Source: Fictibacillus sp. b24 (GTDB taxonomy: Bacteria; Bacillota; Bacilli; Bacillales; Fictibacillaceae). From it: 64,000 nt of DNA. Within the stretch, counting starts at the first letter, position 1, and every line of letters starts with the position of its first letter. The position numbers and the translations under genes are program-made. The notes under the pieces are model-generated. The model was not told the DNA's origin and made no database searches. It saw nothing but the letters and a program-made list of their open reading frames with translations. This document shows, piece by piece, positions 49,525 through 57,605 of this stretch. The stretch covers positions 3,100,001 through 3,164,000 of the forward strand of contig NZ_JAUCES010000005.1 of assembly GCF_030348825.1 (NCBI RefSeq). The letters run 5' to 3'.

Positions 49525-51927
49525 TTATTTTTCTGAGGAAGGCTGTAAAACTAGCTTCTGTTGATCACCTCTGTTTTCATTGTTTAAAGCTGTTACGTGG
49601 TACTTACCTGTTGCCCAATCTTTCACTTGATCACCGTACCATGGACTTAATACGTGACCAGATTGACCAGGGCCAACGACATGGTAAGCCTTAGAGGTGT
49701 CATCCATATCGATCACCATACGCCATGCACCACCATGTGTAATATCCCCAGTTTCCCGGTTCCACCCAGCAACGCCTACTGTAACCCGGCTTCCCCCCAT
49801 TGCTTGTGTTTCAGGATTGAACAACAGGTTTAATGGTTTAATAGCTGCAAGAGGATGTTCAAATGTTAAGCTGTGAAAATTTCCCCACTTCCATTTAGAC
49901 GGATCTCCACCATATTTATCACTCAATACAGAGATCATCGATTTAAATGCATTCTGAGTGACTTTTTCTAAACCGCCATGTTCTTTAATCCACGGGCCAG
50001 GCTTACCAGCGTTCGCTTTTCGAATCAGCTCGTCCACCACTTGCTCACGACCATCAAACATCTTCAACATCTCATCACTGATCTCATCCTTGAATAGTTC
50101 ATCGCTGAAACGATCCATCCAGATGTGAAAGATTAAAGGTGCCGCACTCTCTTTACTGTCTACTTTGTTCCAAATGTTTAATACAGTCAGCACATCTTTT
50201 TCTTTTTTATCCAGAGGTTCTTTCATCACTTGTTCAATTAGAATCGGCAGCATTTCCTCAGCTTGTTTATTTTTTTGGTCAAATTGCAAGTTTTGCATAT
50301 CTTTTACCGAAAGCTTTTCTTTACCCTCAAGAACTTCAACAATTCGTTGTTGTCTGTATGGCTGCGCAAACGTATCCGAGATGTGATATGGATACGAATC
50401 GGTTGTTACTTTATTGTTTGCTGTAGCAATATATCCGTTTTTCGGGTTGACTCTTGTCGGGAGTTCATCCCATGGGATATATCCTTGCCACTCATACTGA
50501 TCGGTCCATCCGGGGACAGGCATTGATGTGTAATCTTGCTTTCTAATCGGTATTAATCCGTTTGCCTTATATGCGATTGTTCCGTCAGTGCTTGCAAAAA
50601 CAAAGTTTTGTGCGGGAGTATGGAAAGATTCCAACGCCTTCTCAAACTGCTTCCAGTTTTTTGATCGATTCATCATAATTACTGCTTCGAGTTCTTTTGA
50701 AGGCTGAAGTGCTGTCCATTTTAAAGAGAGAGCCGTTCCGGGTTTATCCTGGTGAGCAAACTCTGAGATTACAGGTCCATGCCTTGTAATAACAACTTCA
50801 TGATTCACGTCTGTTTTATCTTTGACTTTGATGATCTCGTCAATAACTTCGGCTTTCTCCCAATTGGCTAAATACTGAAACTCATAAGGATTTTTTGGGT
50901 TCCTTTTTTCTACGAATAGTTCCTGAACATCCGGACCAACATTCGTCACTCCCCAAGCGATTGTTTTGTTATGTCCGACGATAATACCGGGGATTCCTGC
51001 AAAAATAACACCGGAAACTTCGTAATCTGGCGCTTTCAAATGACTCTGATACCATATGGATGGAGTACCAAGTGAGAGATGCGGATCATTTGCAAGTAGG
51101 GGCTTACCTGACTCGGTTTTACTGCCTGCAATCACCCAATTGTTGCTGCCATTATGAAAGTTTGGAATAACAGAATCTGCAAAACTTTTTTCAAAATCAA
51201 TACCTGCTGATTCTAAATCCTCTAATATCGCAGGCGCGTCTTTTGGATATCCAGGGAATAGATCCAATGCTTTCTCTTTTGAAAACGTTTCCATTAAGTA
51301 ATAACGAAAAGCTTGTCCTTCCCAATGTCCGCCTAAGTCGAATGCCATATATTTTCCGATAACAAGAGAATCAACAGCCGTCCACTTTTTCGGCTCATAT
51401 CCTACAAGCATAAATTCAATTGGAAGTGTATTGTCTTTCTTTGCCTGCTCCATATACGCATTTACACCATCTGCATACCATTCAAGATATTGCTTCATTT
51501 CAGGTGAATACTCGTTGTAAGAAGCTTCTGCTGCTCTTCTTAAACCCAGTGTTCTAAAAAACTTATCACGCTGTATCGTCTTTTCCCCGATTACCTCGCT
51601 AAGCATTCCAGATGCCTGCCTTCTGCTTAAGTCCATTTGAAACATACGGTCTTGTGCAGTAACAAATCCTTGAGCCATAAATAGGTCTTTCATCGATTTT
51701 GCTTCAATATGCGGAACGCCGTTAGGATCTCTGAAAACATCTACTCTTGCGGTTAATCCAGTTACGGATACAGTCCCATTTACTTGAGGTTTACTTTTTT
51801 GCAGCAGAAAATATGCTGTACCTGCTGCGGCTGATAAAATAATAACAAGTGCAATCCCAATGATGAGTAAACTTCTTTTCCAGGTTAATCGTTTAATAAA
51901 GCTTTTCTTCTGAAGCGCTCTCTCCAC
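49525..51927 (-). CDS. Penicillin acylase family Ntn-hydrolase
   Basis: This 800-residue protein is membrane-anchored by LLIIGIALVIILSAAAGTA (residues 20-38). The alpha-chain-like region (residues 60-255) contains RDPNGVPHIEA and GFVTAQDRMFQMDLSRRQ. The autocatalytic junction is HNGSNNW, where Ser261 becomes the N-terminal nucleophile of the beta chain. The long beta region follows with PHLSLGTPSIWYQ and NGYIATANNKV. The family hydrolyses amides such as penicillins or N-acyl-homoserine lactones; the natural substrate is unknown. The GTG start follows GGAGG. It is transcribed alone. Confidence 0.9.
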   Translation of the reverse strand: MERALQKKSFIKRLTWKRSLLIIGIALVIILSAAAGTAYFLLQKSKPQVNGTVSVTGLTARVDVFRDPNGVPHIEAKSMKDLFMAQGFVTAQDRMFQMDLSRRQASGMLSEVIGEKTIQRDKFFRTLGLRRAAEASYNEYSPEMKQYLEWYADGVNAYMEQAKKDNTLPIEFMLVGYEPKKWTAVDSLVIGKYMAFDLGGHWEGQAFRYYLMETFSKEKALDLFPGYPKDAPAILEDLESAGIDFEKSFADSVIPNFHNGSNNWVIAGSKTESGKPLLANDPHLSLGTPSIWYQSHLKAPDYEVSGVIFAGIPGIIVGHNKTIAWGVTNVGPDVQELFVEKRNPKNPYEFQYLANWEKAEVIDEIIKVKDKTDVNHEVVITRHGPVISEFAHQDKPGTALSLKWTALQPSKELEAVIMMNRSKNWKQFEKALESFHTPAQNFVFASTDGTIAYKANGLIPIRKQDYTSMPVPGWTDQYEWQGYIPWDELPTRVNPKNGYIATANNKVTTDSYPYHISDTFAQPYRQQRIVEVLEGKEKLSVKDMQNLQFDQKNKQAEEMLPILIEQVMKEPLDKKEKDVLTVLNIWNKVDSKESAAPLIFHIWMDRFSDELFKDEISDEMLKMFDGREQVVDELIRKANAGKPGPWIKEHGGLEKVTQNAFKSMISVLSDKYGGDPSKWKWGNFHSLTFEHPLAAIKPLNLLFNPETQAMGGSRVTVGVAGWNRETGDITHGGAWRMVIDMDDTSKAYHVVGPGQSGHVLSPWYGDQVKDWATGKYHVTALNNENRGDQQKLVLQPSSEK

Positions 51928-52127
51928 CTATATACCTCCTGCCTGACAATCTTCCTAATATCATTCTCTAATACGACGGATTTCCCCTGTAAAAAGTGAA
52001 GAAAAGTAAATGAATTGAAAAACCTCGATACTTTCTGACTATTTTCAATAAATTAAGACAGGATTTACGGAAGAATGTCGAATATCTCAACAAGCAGTTT
52101 AAGACATACAACATAAGGAGAGAGAAG

Positions 52128-52316
52128 ATGGCTAAAATTCTTGTGGATTTTCAACTCAGCCATGACCAGGAAAAAGTTACCCAAGGAAATATCGTTATCG
52201 CTAATATTCAACCTGGAAAATCTAATCTCCATGAACAAGTAAAAAAGTTGATAGCTGATCAATTTAATTGCCCCACTGGAATTATCTCCATTAAGCAAAT
52301 TAAGATGAATGCATAA
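52128..52316 (+). CDS. Small protein, unknown
   Basis: This 62-residue protein starts at ATG after AAGGAGAGAG. ILVDFQLSHDQEKVTQGNIVI and LHEQVKKLIADQFNCPTGIIS suggest a small alpha/beta fold. No family is recognised. A strong terminator follows immediately. Confidence 0.7.
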   Translation: MAKILVDFQLSHDQEKVTQGNIVIANIQPGKSNLHEQVKKLIADQFNCPTGIISIKQIKMNA

Positions 52317-52350
52317 AAAAGAGGTGCTTCTTTGTTAGAAGCACCTCTAT
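52315..52350 (+). terminator. Intrinsic terminator
   Basis: AGAGGTGCTTC pairs perfectly with GAAGCACCTCT around TTTGTTA and is followed by ATAT; T-richness is poor on the plus strand but A6 precedes the stem. Confidence 0.75.
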
Positions 52351-52353
52351 ATG

Positions 52354-52540
52354 TATAGGGGACTTTATTATCTCATCGATTCTGCCTTTTCGTAAGTTCC
52401 ATAAGTCATATAACGCTGGGCCTATGTTCATCCCTATTAACGGTAATTCCCCAGTTGAATGGAGACCTTATCAATCTTTAGTCATGTTAAAATGTCTTCG
52501 CAATTTTTGATGCTATGTAAAAAACAAAAAAAGCAAAGAA
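52354..52540. other. Spacer with a possible structured RNA
   Basis: No gene is visible. CTGGGCCTATGTTCATCCC and GGTAATTCCCCAG bound a region with a CTGGG/CCCAG closing pair and unusually balanced composition for a spacer here. I cannot assign it to a known RNA. Confidence 0.25.
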
Positions 52541-52542
52541 GC

Positions 52543-52673
52543 GGTTGATCTCCGTTTCAGGTGCTCGCTTTCCGCGGGGCAGGCGGTGAGCCTCTTGCCG
52601 CTTTGCGCCCTAAGAGTCTCACCTGACCGCTTGTCCCGCAGGAGTCTCGCACCTTACACTACAATCAACTTTG
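52543..52673 (+). repeat. MITE-like dispersed repeat, copy 6 (full length, forward)
   Basis: The best-preserved copy starts GGTTGATCTCCGTTTCAGG, then has CTCGCTTTCCGCGGGGCAGG, GGTGAGCCTCTTGCCGC and AGTCTCACCTGACCGC, and ends TACACTACAATCAACTTTG. The outer ends are inverted (AGTTGATT on each strand) and the interior GCGGTGAG/CTCACC..CCGC forms a second inverted pair, so the whole can fold as one long hairpin. Confidence 0.9.
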
Positions 52674-52808
52674 TCAGCGATGTGAAAAGAACAAAAGCAA
52701 TACTACCTTTCTAGCTAATCATGTATGTGTACAGGGTAAGTGAATTTAATGAAAAAATTACCAGAAACAAACCGGACAAGTACTCAAGCAATAATTTTAG
52801 AGAAAAAC

Positions 52809-53438
52809 TTAAAAATAACTGCCAATGATCTGCTCAATTTCTTCCTCATTCATCCTTCCTGCAATACCAGGTGTTTGGGCAAAATATTTCACTGCCTCTC
52901 CGCAAGTAAGCCCCAGTTGGCTTAGCCCTTTAGCGATTGTGGTGAGATATGTTGCAGGGGGCGGATTCAAATCCTGTTCGTGCATATCAAGGTTACACGT
53001 GAACGTAACCATTGGGTATCCTTCTTCCTCCCCTAGATAGACCATTCGGCTATACCAGCCTTGTCCAAAATGAATATATCCTTTTTGTATGACTTCTTCT
53101 AAATCTGCCTCTATCTCGTCACAGCTATTTTCTTGGGCAGTAACATCTAAAAACTGCTCAACCGTGACTAAATACTTTCGGCCATAAGTCTTGTATTGAT
53201 CACTTTTTTCATGTCCGATAAAAGCAACTCCTCCTTCACCCCACTTTGTCCGCTCTCTTGCAAAATAAAGAGGATATGGAAGCACAGCTTTTCCGTTTTT
53301 AAGCGGCATTGCCGGATTTCTGCAGCCTCTTTCTTTTTGAGAAGAACCTTCTGGCTGATCACCGAGAATGTAGCACAAAAAACGGTGCTCCATTAAATTT
53401 GATCCATAACTCACATACCAAACGTAAGACGTATCCAA
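52809..53438 (-). CDS. Gamma-glutamylcyclotransferase-like protein
   Basis: A TTG start follows AAGGAGG and gives 209 residues. The N-terminal WYVSYGSNLMEHRF carries the YGSNL motif of the GGCT/AIG2 fold. The middle GGVAFIGHEKSDQYKTYGRKYLVTVEQF and the C-terminal helices are less typical, and the protein is longer than small GGCTs (~120-150 residues). The substrate is unknown. It is monocistronic. Confidence 0.72.
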   Translation of the reverse strand: MDTSYVWYVSYGSNLMEHRFLCYILGDQPEGSSQKERGCRNPAMPLKNGKAVLPYPLYFARERTKWGEGGVAFIGHEKSDQYKTYGRKYLVTVEQFLDVTAQENSCDEIEADLEEVIQKGYIHFGQGWYSRMVYLGEEEGYPMVTFTCNLDMHEQDLNPPPATYLTTIAKGLSQLGLTCGEAVKYFAQTPGIAGRMNEEEIEQIIGSYF

Positions 53439-53529
53439 TCTTAAAATCCTCCTTAAAATTTTTCTTGTATAACTGTCATTAAGAATCTTATTTTCTTATA
53501 CATTGATATACACAAGGGGGTTGAAAAGA

Positions 53530-53610
53530 ATGATCAGAACATGCTTAATTCTCTTACTTAGTGTCCTTATTTTCCTTTTCACGATATTCCTTGCATCACC
53601 TGTGATTTAA
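53530..53610 (+). CDS. 26-residue hydrophobic peptide
   Basis: An ATG preceded by AAGGGGG encodes MIRTCLILLLSVLIFLFTIF plus a short LASPVI end. It is a single membrane helix. The ribosome site supports translation, and it lies 250 bases upstream of the holin-like toxin peptide. No family is recognised. Confidence 0.45.
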   Translation: MIRTCLILLLSVLIFLFTIFLASPVI

Positions 53611-53863
53611 AAATTTATGGTTTGATAAATTGTATGTTTTATAGGTCTTTTCAGCCAATTCAATGTCATACAAAAACAAGGTGTACAATTTCAGAATTAT
53701 AATATTGGTAAAATAAACCTATTGACCTAATTGCAGTTGTAAGAAATAGTCATTACGATTCTTGTTTCATTTTGCGATTCGGGATAAAATGGAAAACATA
53801 CAATACTTTTCCTTCTCTAATTCTCGTACGAGTCTTACCCTTAATTTGTAAGGAGGGATGGGG

Positions 53864-53947
53864 ATGACAGTATTTGAAGCGATGTCACTCATGATTGGTT
53901 TTTCAATGCTTGTTCTTACCATAATCCGCTCCAAAGATGACTCCTAG
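53864..53947 (+). CDS. Holin-like toxin (Hol_Tox/BsrE-like) peptide
   Basis: A 27-residue peptide begins MTVFEAMSLMIGFSMLVLTI and ends RSKDDS, with AAGGAGGG upstream of the ATG. The MTxFEAxxLMIxF opening, a single membrane helix and a charged tail match the putative holin-like toxin family that includes the B. subtilis type I toxins BsrE/BsrG. Type I systems carry an antisense RNA overlapping the toxin 3' end; I cannot define it here, but a strong terminator follows 30 bases after the stop. Confidence 0.75.
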   Translation: MTVFEAMSLMIGFSMLVLTIIRSKDDS

Positions 53948-53975
53948 AAGACAGAGAGTTTTTGATTTTTTCATT

Positions 53976-54005
53976 CTGCCATGCAGATGCATGGCTTATT
54001 TTTTC
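53976..54005 (+). terminator. Terminator of the toxin mRNA
   Basis: GCCATGCA and TGCATGGC are perfect inverse complements separated by GA and followed by TTATTTTTTC. Confidence 0.88.
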
Positions 54006-54028
54006 GGATATTTTCAGAGCCCTTGAAT

Positions 54029-54164
54029 GTAGTTGACTTCCGCTCCAGGTGGCTCGCTTTCCACGGGGCGTACGGTGAGCCTTCTGCCGCATTGCGCCAT
54101 TAGAAGTCTCCACCTGACCGCTCGTCCCGTAGGAGTCTCGCCCCCTTATGCTCCAATCAACTTG
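54029..54164 (+). repeat. MITE-like dispersed repeat, copy 7
   Basis: AGTTGACTTCCGCTCCAGG, GCTCGCTTTCCACGGGGC, GGTGAGCCTTCTGCCGC, CTCCACCTGACCGCTCGTCC and GCTCCAATCAACTTG give a full-length forward copy. It fills most of the 358-base spacer between the toxin terminator and clpE. Confidence 0.88.
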
Positions 54165-54261
54165 TCAATGAAGAAGAAAGATGTATATGCAGCACAGTCC
54201 CTTAGACATAACCTTTCAAAAACTTATGTATTAGAATAACCTTTACTTTGCATTGTAAAAC

Positions 54262-54301
54262 AAAAACCTTGCCGGAGATACTCTCTAGCAAGGTTTTTTT
54301 T
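54262..54301 (-). terminator. clpE terminator
   Basis: AACCTTGC pairs with GCAAGGTT and is followed by TTTTTG on the minus strand, directly after clpE. Confidence 0.85.
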
Positions 54302-54305
54302 AGTT

Positions 54306-56450
54306 TTACGCTTTTTTAACGACAATCTGACCGTCTGCAACGTTTACCGTTAACTTTTGGACATCCTCTTCATCCAATAATACATCTGCAATCTTATCTT
54401 CGATGTGCTCTTGAATGATTCTGCGGAGTGGTCTCGCACCGAATGATGGATGATACCCCAGTTTAGCAAGCTTTTGTTTTGCAGCCGAAGTTACCGTAAT
54501 TTCAATATTTTGCTCTTGAAGCTGATCAGACAGCTCTTGCAACATCAAATCAACAATCTTCACAAGATGCCCTTCTTTCAACGACTGGAATTGTACAATG
54601 CTATCAAAACGGTTTAAAAACTCTGGTTTAAAATAGCCTCCTAATGAATCAAGGATGTGTGTTTCTTTTTCTACATCTACCGTGTTAAATCCAAGTTTCT
54701 TCGTTTGTTTAACAGAAGCACCTGCGTTACTTGTCATGATGATCACGGTGTCTTTAAAGCTCACTGTACGTCCTTGGCTGTCTGTTAATCGGCCATCTTC
54801 CATAATCTGAAGGAACATGTGCTGAACATCTGGGTGAGCCTTCTCGATTTCATCAAGCAGCAAGATGCTATATGGCTTTCTGCGAATTTGCTCTGTTAGT
54901 TGTCCAGCTTCTTCATGCCCAACGTACCCTGGAGGTGAACCGATCAATTTTGATACAGCGTGTTTCTCCATATACTCACTCATGTCGAGTCTGATCATGC
55001 TGTCTTCATCACCAAAGATTTCTTTAGCGAGCGTTTTTGTTAACTCTGTTTTACCAACACCTGTTGGACCTACGAACAAGAATGATCCGATTGGACGTTT
55101 CTTCGCTTTTAAACCGGCACGGCTTCTGCGGATCGCTTTTGCCACTTTCTCAACCGCTTCTTCCTGCCCAATAACTTGAGCGGAAAGTTTTGAAGCAAGT
55201 TCTTTCATTTTCGATTGTTCGTCACTCTGAAGCTTCCGAACAGGAATACCTGTTTTATGTTCTACAATGTGCTGGATGTCTTCAACTTGAACAATCGCTG
55301 CTTTTTTATCTTCTTCTTGTGTTTTTAGTTTTTCATCAAGCAACAGTTCTTCTTGACGAAGTTTTGCTGCCAGTTCATAGTTTTCATCTGCAGCTGCCTT
55401 TTCTTTTTCTTTTACGAGTTCTTCTAAACGCTCTTCAATAGAAGATTTTTCAATCGTAATATGCTGAAGGTTGCTCTTAGATCCCGCTTCATCCATAAGA
55501 TCAATCGCTTTATCCGGCAAAAATCGGTCTTGAATGTAGCGATGTGAAAGCATTACACATGCCTTTAATGCTTCTTCCGTAAATTTAACTTGGTGATAAT
55601 CTTCGTATCTAGGTGCAAGACCTTTCAAGATTTCAATCGCTTCATCTAGTGTAGGCTCGTTAACGATTACCGGTTGGAAGCGACGCTCTAACGCAGCATC
55701 CTTCTCAATCTGACGGTATTCTTTTAACGTTGTAGCACCGACCATCTGCAGCTCACCGCGTGCAAGTGCAGGTTTTAAGATGTTCCCAGCATCCATAGAT
55801 CCTTCTGCGGAACCTGCTCCCACAATCTGATGAACTTCATCCACAAACAGAATGACATTTTTGCGTTTTTGAAGCTCAGCAATCAGCTGTTTCATACGTT
55901 CCTCGAACTGACCTCTTACCCCGGTATCTGCAACAAGTGATGCAACATCAAGCAAATACACTTCTTTTTTCAAAAGTTTAGCTGGAACATTGCCTTCTAC
56001 AATTTTGGTTGCTAATCCTTCAGCTATTGCTGTTTTACCGACACCAGGTTCCCCGATTAATACCGGGTTGTTCTTGGTGCGTCGGTTTAAGATTTCAATC
56101 ACACGGCGCACTTCATCGTCTCGACCGATAACCGGATCAATAATACCCGCTTTCGCAGCATCTGTTAAGTTCCGGCCAAATTTATCTAAAAAGCCTCCGC
56201 CTCGTTTTCCCTTTTGAGTTTGTTGCTTCTCATGCTCGTTCGCGTGATCTGTAAAAGCTTGGCCATTCATCATTTGTTGAAAAATATCATCGAAAGAAGA
56301 AAAGTTCATATTCATTCCTCCCCCAGTGTTCATTTCTTGTTTCACTTTATGGTAACAATCAGAGCAAAGCACAAATTGTTTCTTATCTTTATTCATTGAG
56401 ATACTCATTTGGATCGTAGCAGGATTAACTTCACATTGTTCACAACGCAT
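54306..56450 (-). CDS. clpE: ATP-dependent Clp protease ATPase subunit ClpE
   Basis: This 714-residue AAA+ unfoldase has the N-terminal zinc finger that defines ClpE (CEQC at residues 3-6 and LCSDC near 28-32). Two AAA domains follow, with Walker A GEPGVGKT (D1) and GPTGVGKT (D2), and between them a UVR-like coiled-coil ([20 protein letters not shown]). It works with ClpP and supports recovery from heat stress by disassembling aggregates. Two CtsR operators at the promoter match its known control. The ATG follows AGGGGGT. Confidence 0.97.
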   Translation of the reverse strand: MRCEQCEVNPATIQMSISMNKDKKQFVLCSDCYHKVKQEMNTGGGMNMNFSSFDDIFQQMMNGQAFTDHANEHEKQQTQKGKRGGGFLDKFGRNLTDAAKAGIIDPVIGRDDEVRRVIEILNRRTKNNPVLIGEPGVGKTAIAEGLATKIVEGNVPAKLLKKEVYLLDVASLVADTGVRGQFEERMKQLIAELQKRKNVILFVDEVHQIVGAGSAEGSMDAGNILKPALARGELQMVGATTLKEYRQIEKDAALERRFQPVIVNEPTLDEAIEILKGLAPRYEDYHQVKFTEEALKACVMLSHRYIQDRFLPDKAIDLMDEAGSKSNLQHITIEKSSIEERLEELVKEKEKAAADENYELAAKLRQEELLLDEKLKTQEEDKKAAIVQVEDIQHIVEHKTGIPVRKLQSDEQSKMKELASKLSAQVIGQEEAVEKVAKAIRRSRAGLKAKKRPIGSFLFVGPTGVGKTELTKTLAKEIFGDEDSMIRLDMSEYMEKHAVSKLIGSPPGYVGHEEAGQLTEQIRRKPYSILLLDEIEKAHPDVQHMFLQIMEDGRLTDSQGRTVSFKDTVIIMTSNAGASVKQTKKLGFNTVDVEKETHILDSLGGYFKPEFLNRFDSIVQFQSLKEGHLVKIVDLMLQELSDQLQEQNIEITVTSAAKQKLAKLGYHPSFGARPLRRIIQEHIEDKIADVLLDEEDVQKLTVNVADGQIVVKKA

Positions 56451-56576
56451 ACTTGTAACCCCCTGTTCATATTTTTAAAAATTTGTATAAATTATTAGCG
56501 ATTATACGTGCATGCATTTCGTTTCGCAACTTTTTTGTTTCAAGGTTTCATGAGTCTTGCTAGTCTTTAGTTTGAC

Positions 56577-56593
56577 TTTGACTTTCTTTGACC
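56577..56593 (-). promoter_or_regulatory. CtsR operator 1 of clpE
   Basis: On the minus strand GGTCAAAGAAAGTCAAA matches the CtsR direct repeat RGTCAAANANRGTCAAA. A third AGTCAAA heptad follows directly at 56571. Confidence 0.9.
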
Positions 56594-56609
56594 ATTAACC
56601 TTTAAGCAT

Positions 56610-56638
56610 ATTATACTTTGACCTTTTTTGACTTTCAA
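56610..56638 (-). promoter_or_regulatory. SigA promoter of clpE
   Basis: On the minus strand TTGAAA (56638-56633) and TATAAT (56615-56610) are separated by 17 bases. Confidence 0.85.
56617..56633 (-). promoter_or_regulatory. CtsR operator 2 of clpE
   Basis: AGTCAAAAAAGGTCAAA on the minus strand is a perfect CtsR box lying between the -35 and -10 of the clpE promoter. Confidence 0.92.
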
Positions 56639-56695
56639 GTATTTTGTTTTGCTGTCATAAAAAGGCTGTTACCGTAACCTCTGTTGTTCTTATAA

Positions 56696-56830
56696 GTTGT
56701 TGATTTCCTCTCCAGGTTGCTCGCTTTCTACGGGGTGTAAGGTGAGCCTCCTGTTGCTTTGCGCCATTAGGAGACTCGACCTGGCCGCTCGTCCCATAGG
56801 AGTCAGCAACCTTGCGCTCCAATCAACTTG
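56696..56830 (+). repeat. MITE-like dispersed repeat, copy 8
   Basis: GTTGTTGATTTCCTCTCCAG, TTGCTCGCTTTCTACGGGG, GGTGAGCCTCCTGTTGC, GACCTGGCCGCTCGTCCC and GCGCTCCAATCAACTTG give a full-length but diverged forward copy, between the clpE promoter and the lipoprotein terminator. Confidence 0.85.
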
Positions 56831-56883
56831 CAATGATGAGAATAAAAAACAACCAAAATTAAGAATCTTTTAGAATAAAACAA

Positions 56884-56916
56884 AACAAAAAGAGATGAGC
56901 TCTTAACTCATCTCTT
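56884..56916 (-). terminator. Terminator of the BsuPI lipoprotein gene
   Basis: AGAGATGAG pairs with CTCATCTCT around TTAAGAG, then TTTTTG on the minus strand. Confidence 0.85.
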
Positions 56917-56923
56917 CCCCAAT

Positions 56924-57487
56924 TTAGTTCCAATTAAAAGTGATTTTTTGTCTGTAATCTTCTGTCTCGCCACTTGGGGTCAACCAAACTTCTAGCGTAT
57001 AAGCACCTGGCTCTAGATCGTTAACTAAGATATCCTGTTTGAAAACATCAGCCTGCTTTAATTTCAAAGAAGTTAACACTTGCATGAACATATGATTTCT
57101 TGAGTATTGGTATACGATTTTTCCGCTCTTGTCTTTAATTACATAATCAAATTTCTGACTAGATGAAAATTGAAAAACCTTCTCTTTTTCGGTCTGATTT
57201 TTCAACTCATATCTAAATAATATTCCCTTAGCATTCTGCTGCTCTTGTACTTTAATTGAAGGCTCAATACTGCCCGCAACAATCCCGCCTTGTCCGTTCT
57301 GTCCTGCTTGCCCGTCTTGTCCTTCTTCAGGACGTGATTTTTTTTCGCTTCCTTTACCATCACCCATCACCGGTTGTTCTCTCCCCTCGGATTGGTTTTG
57401 GCTGTCTTTGTTTCCACAGCCTGTCACGACTATCGAAATACATATTATGATCAGTATAACATGCCATACTCTTCTGCGTTTTTGCAT
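56924..57487 (-). CDS. BsuPI-domain lipoprotein
   Basis: This 187-residue protein begins with a lipoprotein signal, with lipobox VTGC giving Cys24. A Gly/Gln/Ser-rich linker (about 25-70) precedes a C-terminal beta-sandwich of the BsuPI type: KGILFRYELKNQTEKEKVFQFSSSQKFDYVI with DLEPGAYTLEVWLTP at the end. BsuPI is the B. subtilis intracellular proteinase inhibitor fold; in surface lipoproteins its function is not known. The ATG follows GAGGTGATG. Confidence 0.82.
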   Translation of the reverse strand: MQKRRRVWHVILIIICISIVVTGCGNKDSQNQSEGREQPVMGDGKGSEKKSRPEEGQDGQAGQNGQGGIVAGSIEPSIKVQEQQNAKGILFRYELKNQTEKEKVFQFSSSQKFDYVIKDKSGKIVYQYSRNHMFMQVLTSLKLKQADVFKQDILVNDLEPGAYTLEVWLTPSGETEDYRQKITFNWN

Positions 57488-57605
57488 CGTTCATCACCTC
57501 ACTTGTTAGTTTGGGCATATATACGCAATTTCATGTTTAAAAAGGATTTTTAACTCTGTTCATGTAAAATAGATAATAACTCAAAAGTTTAAGGAGCGGG
57601 TTTAC

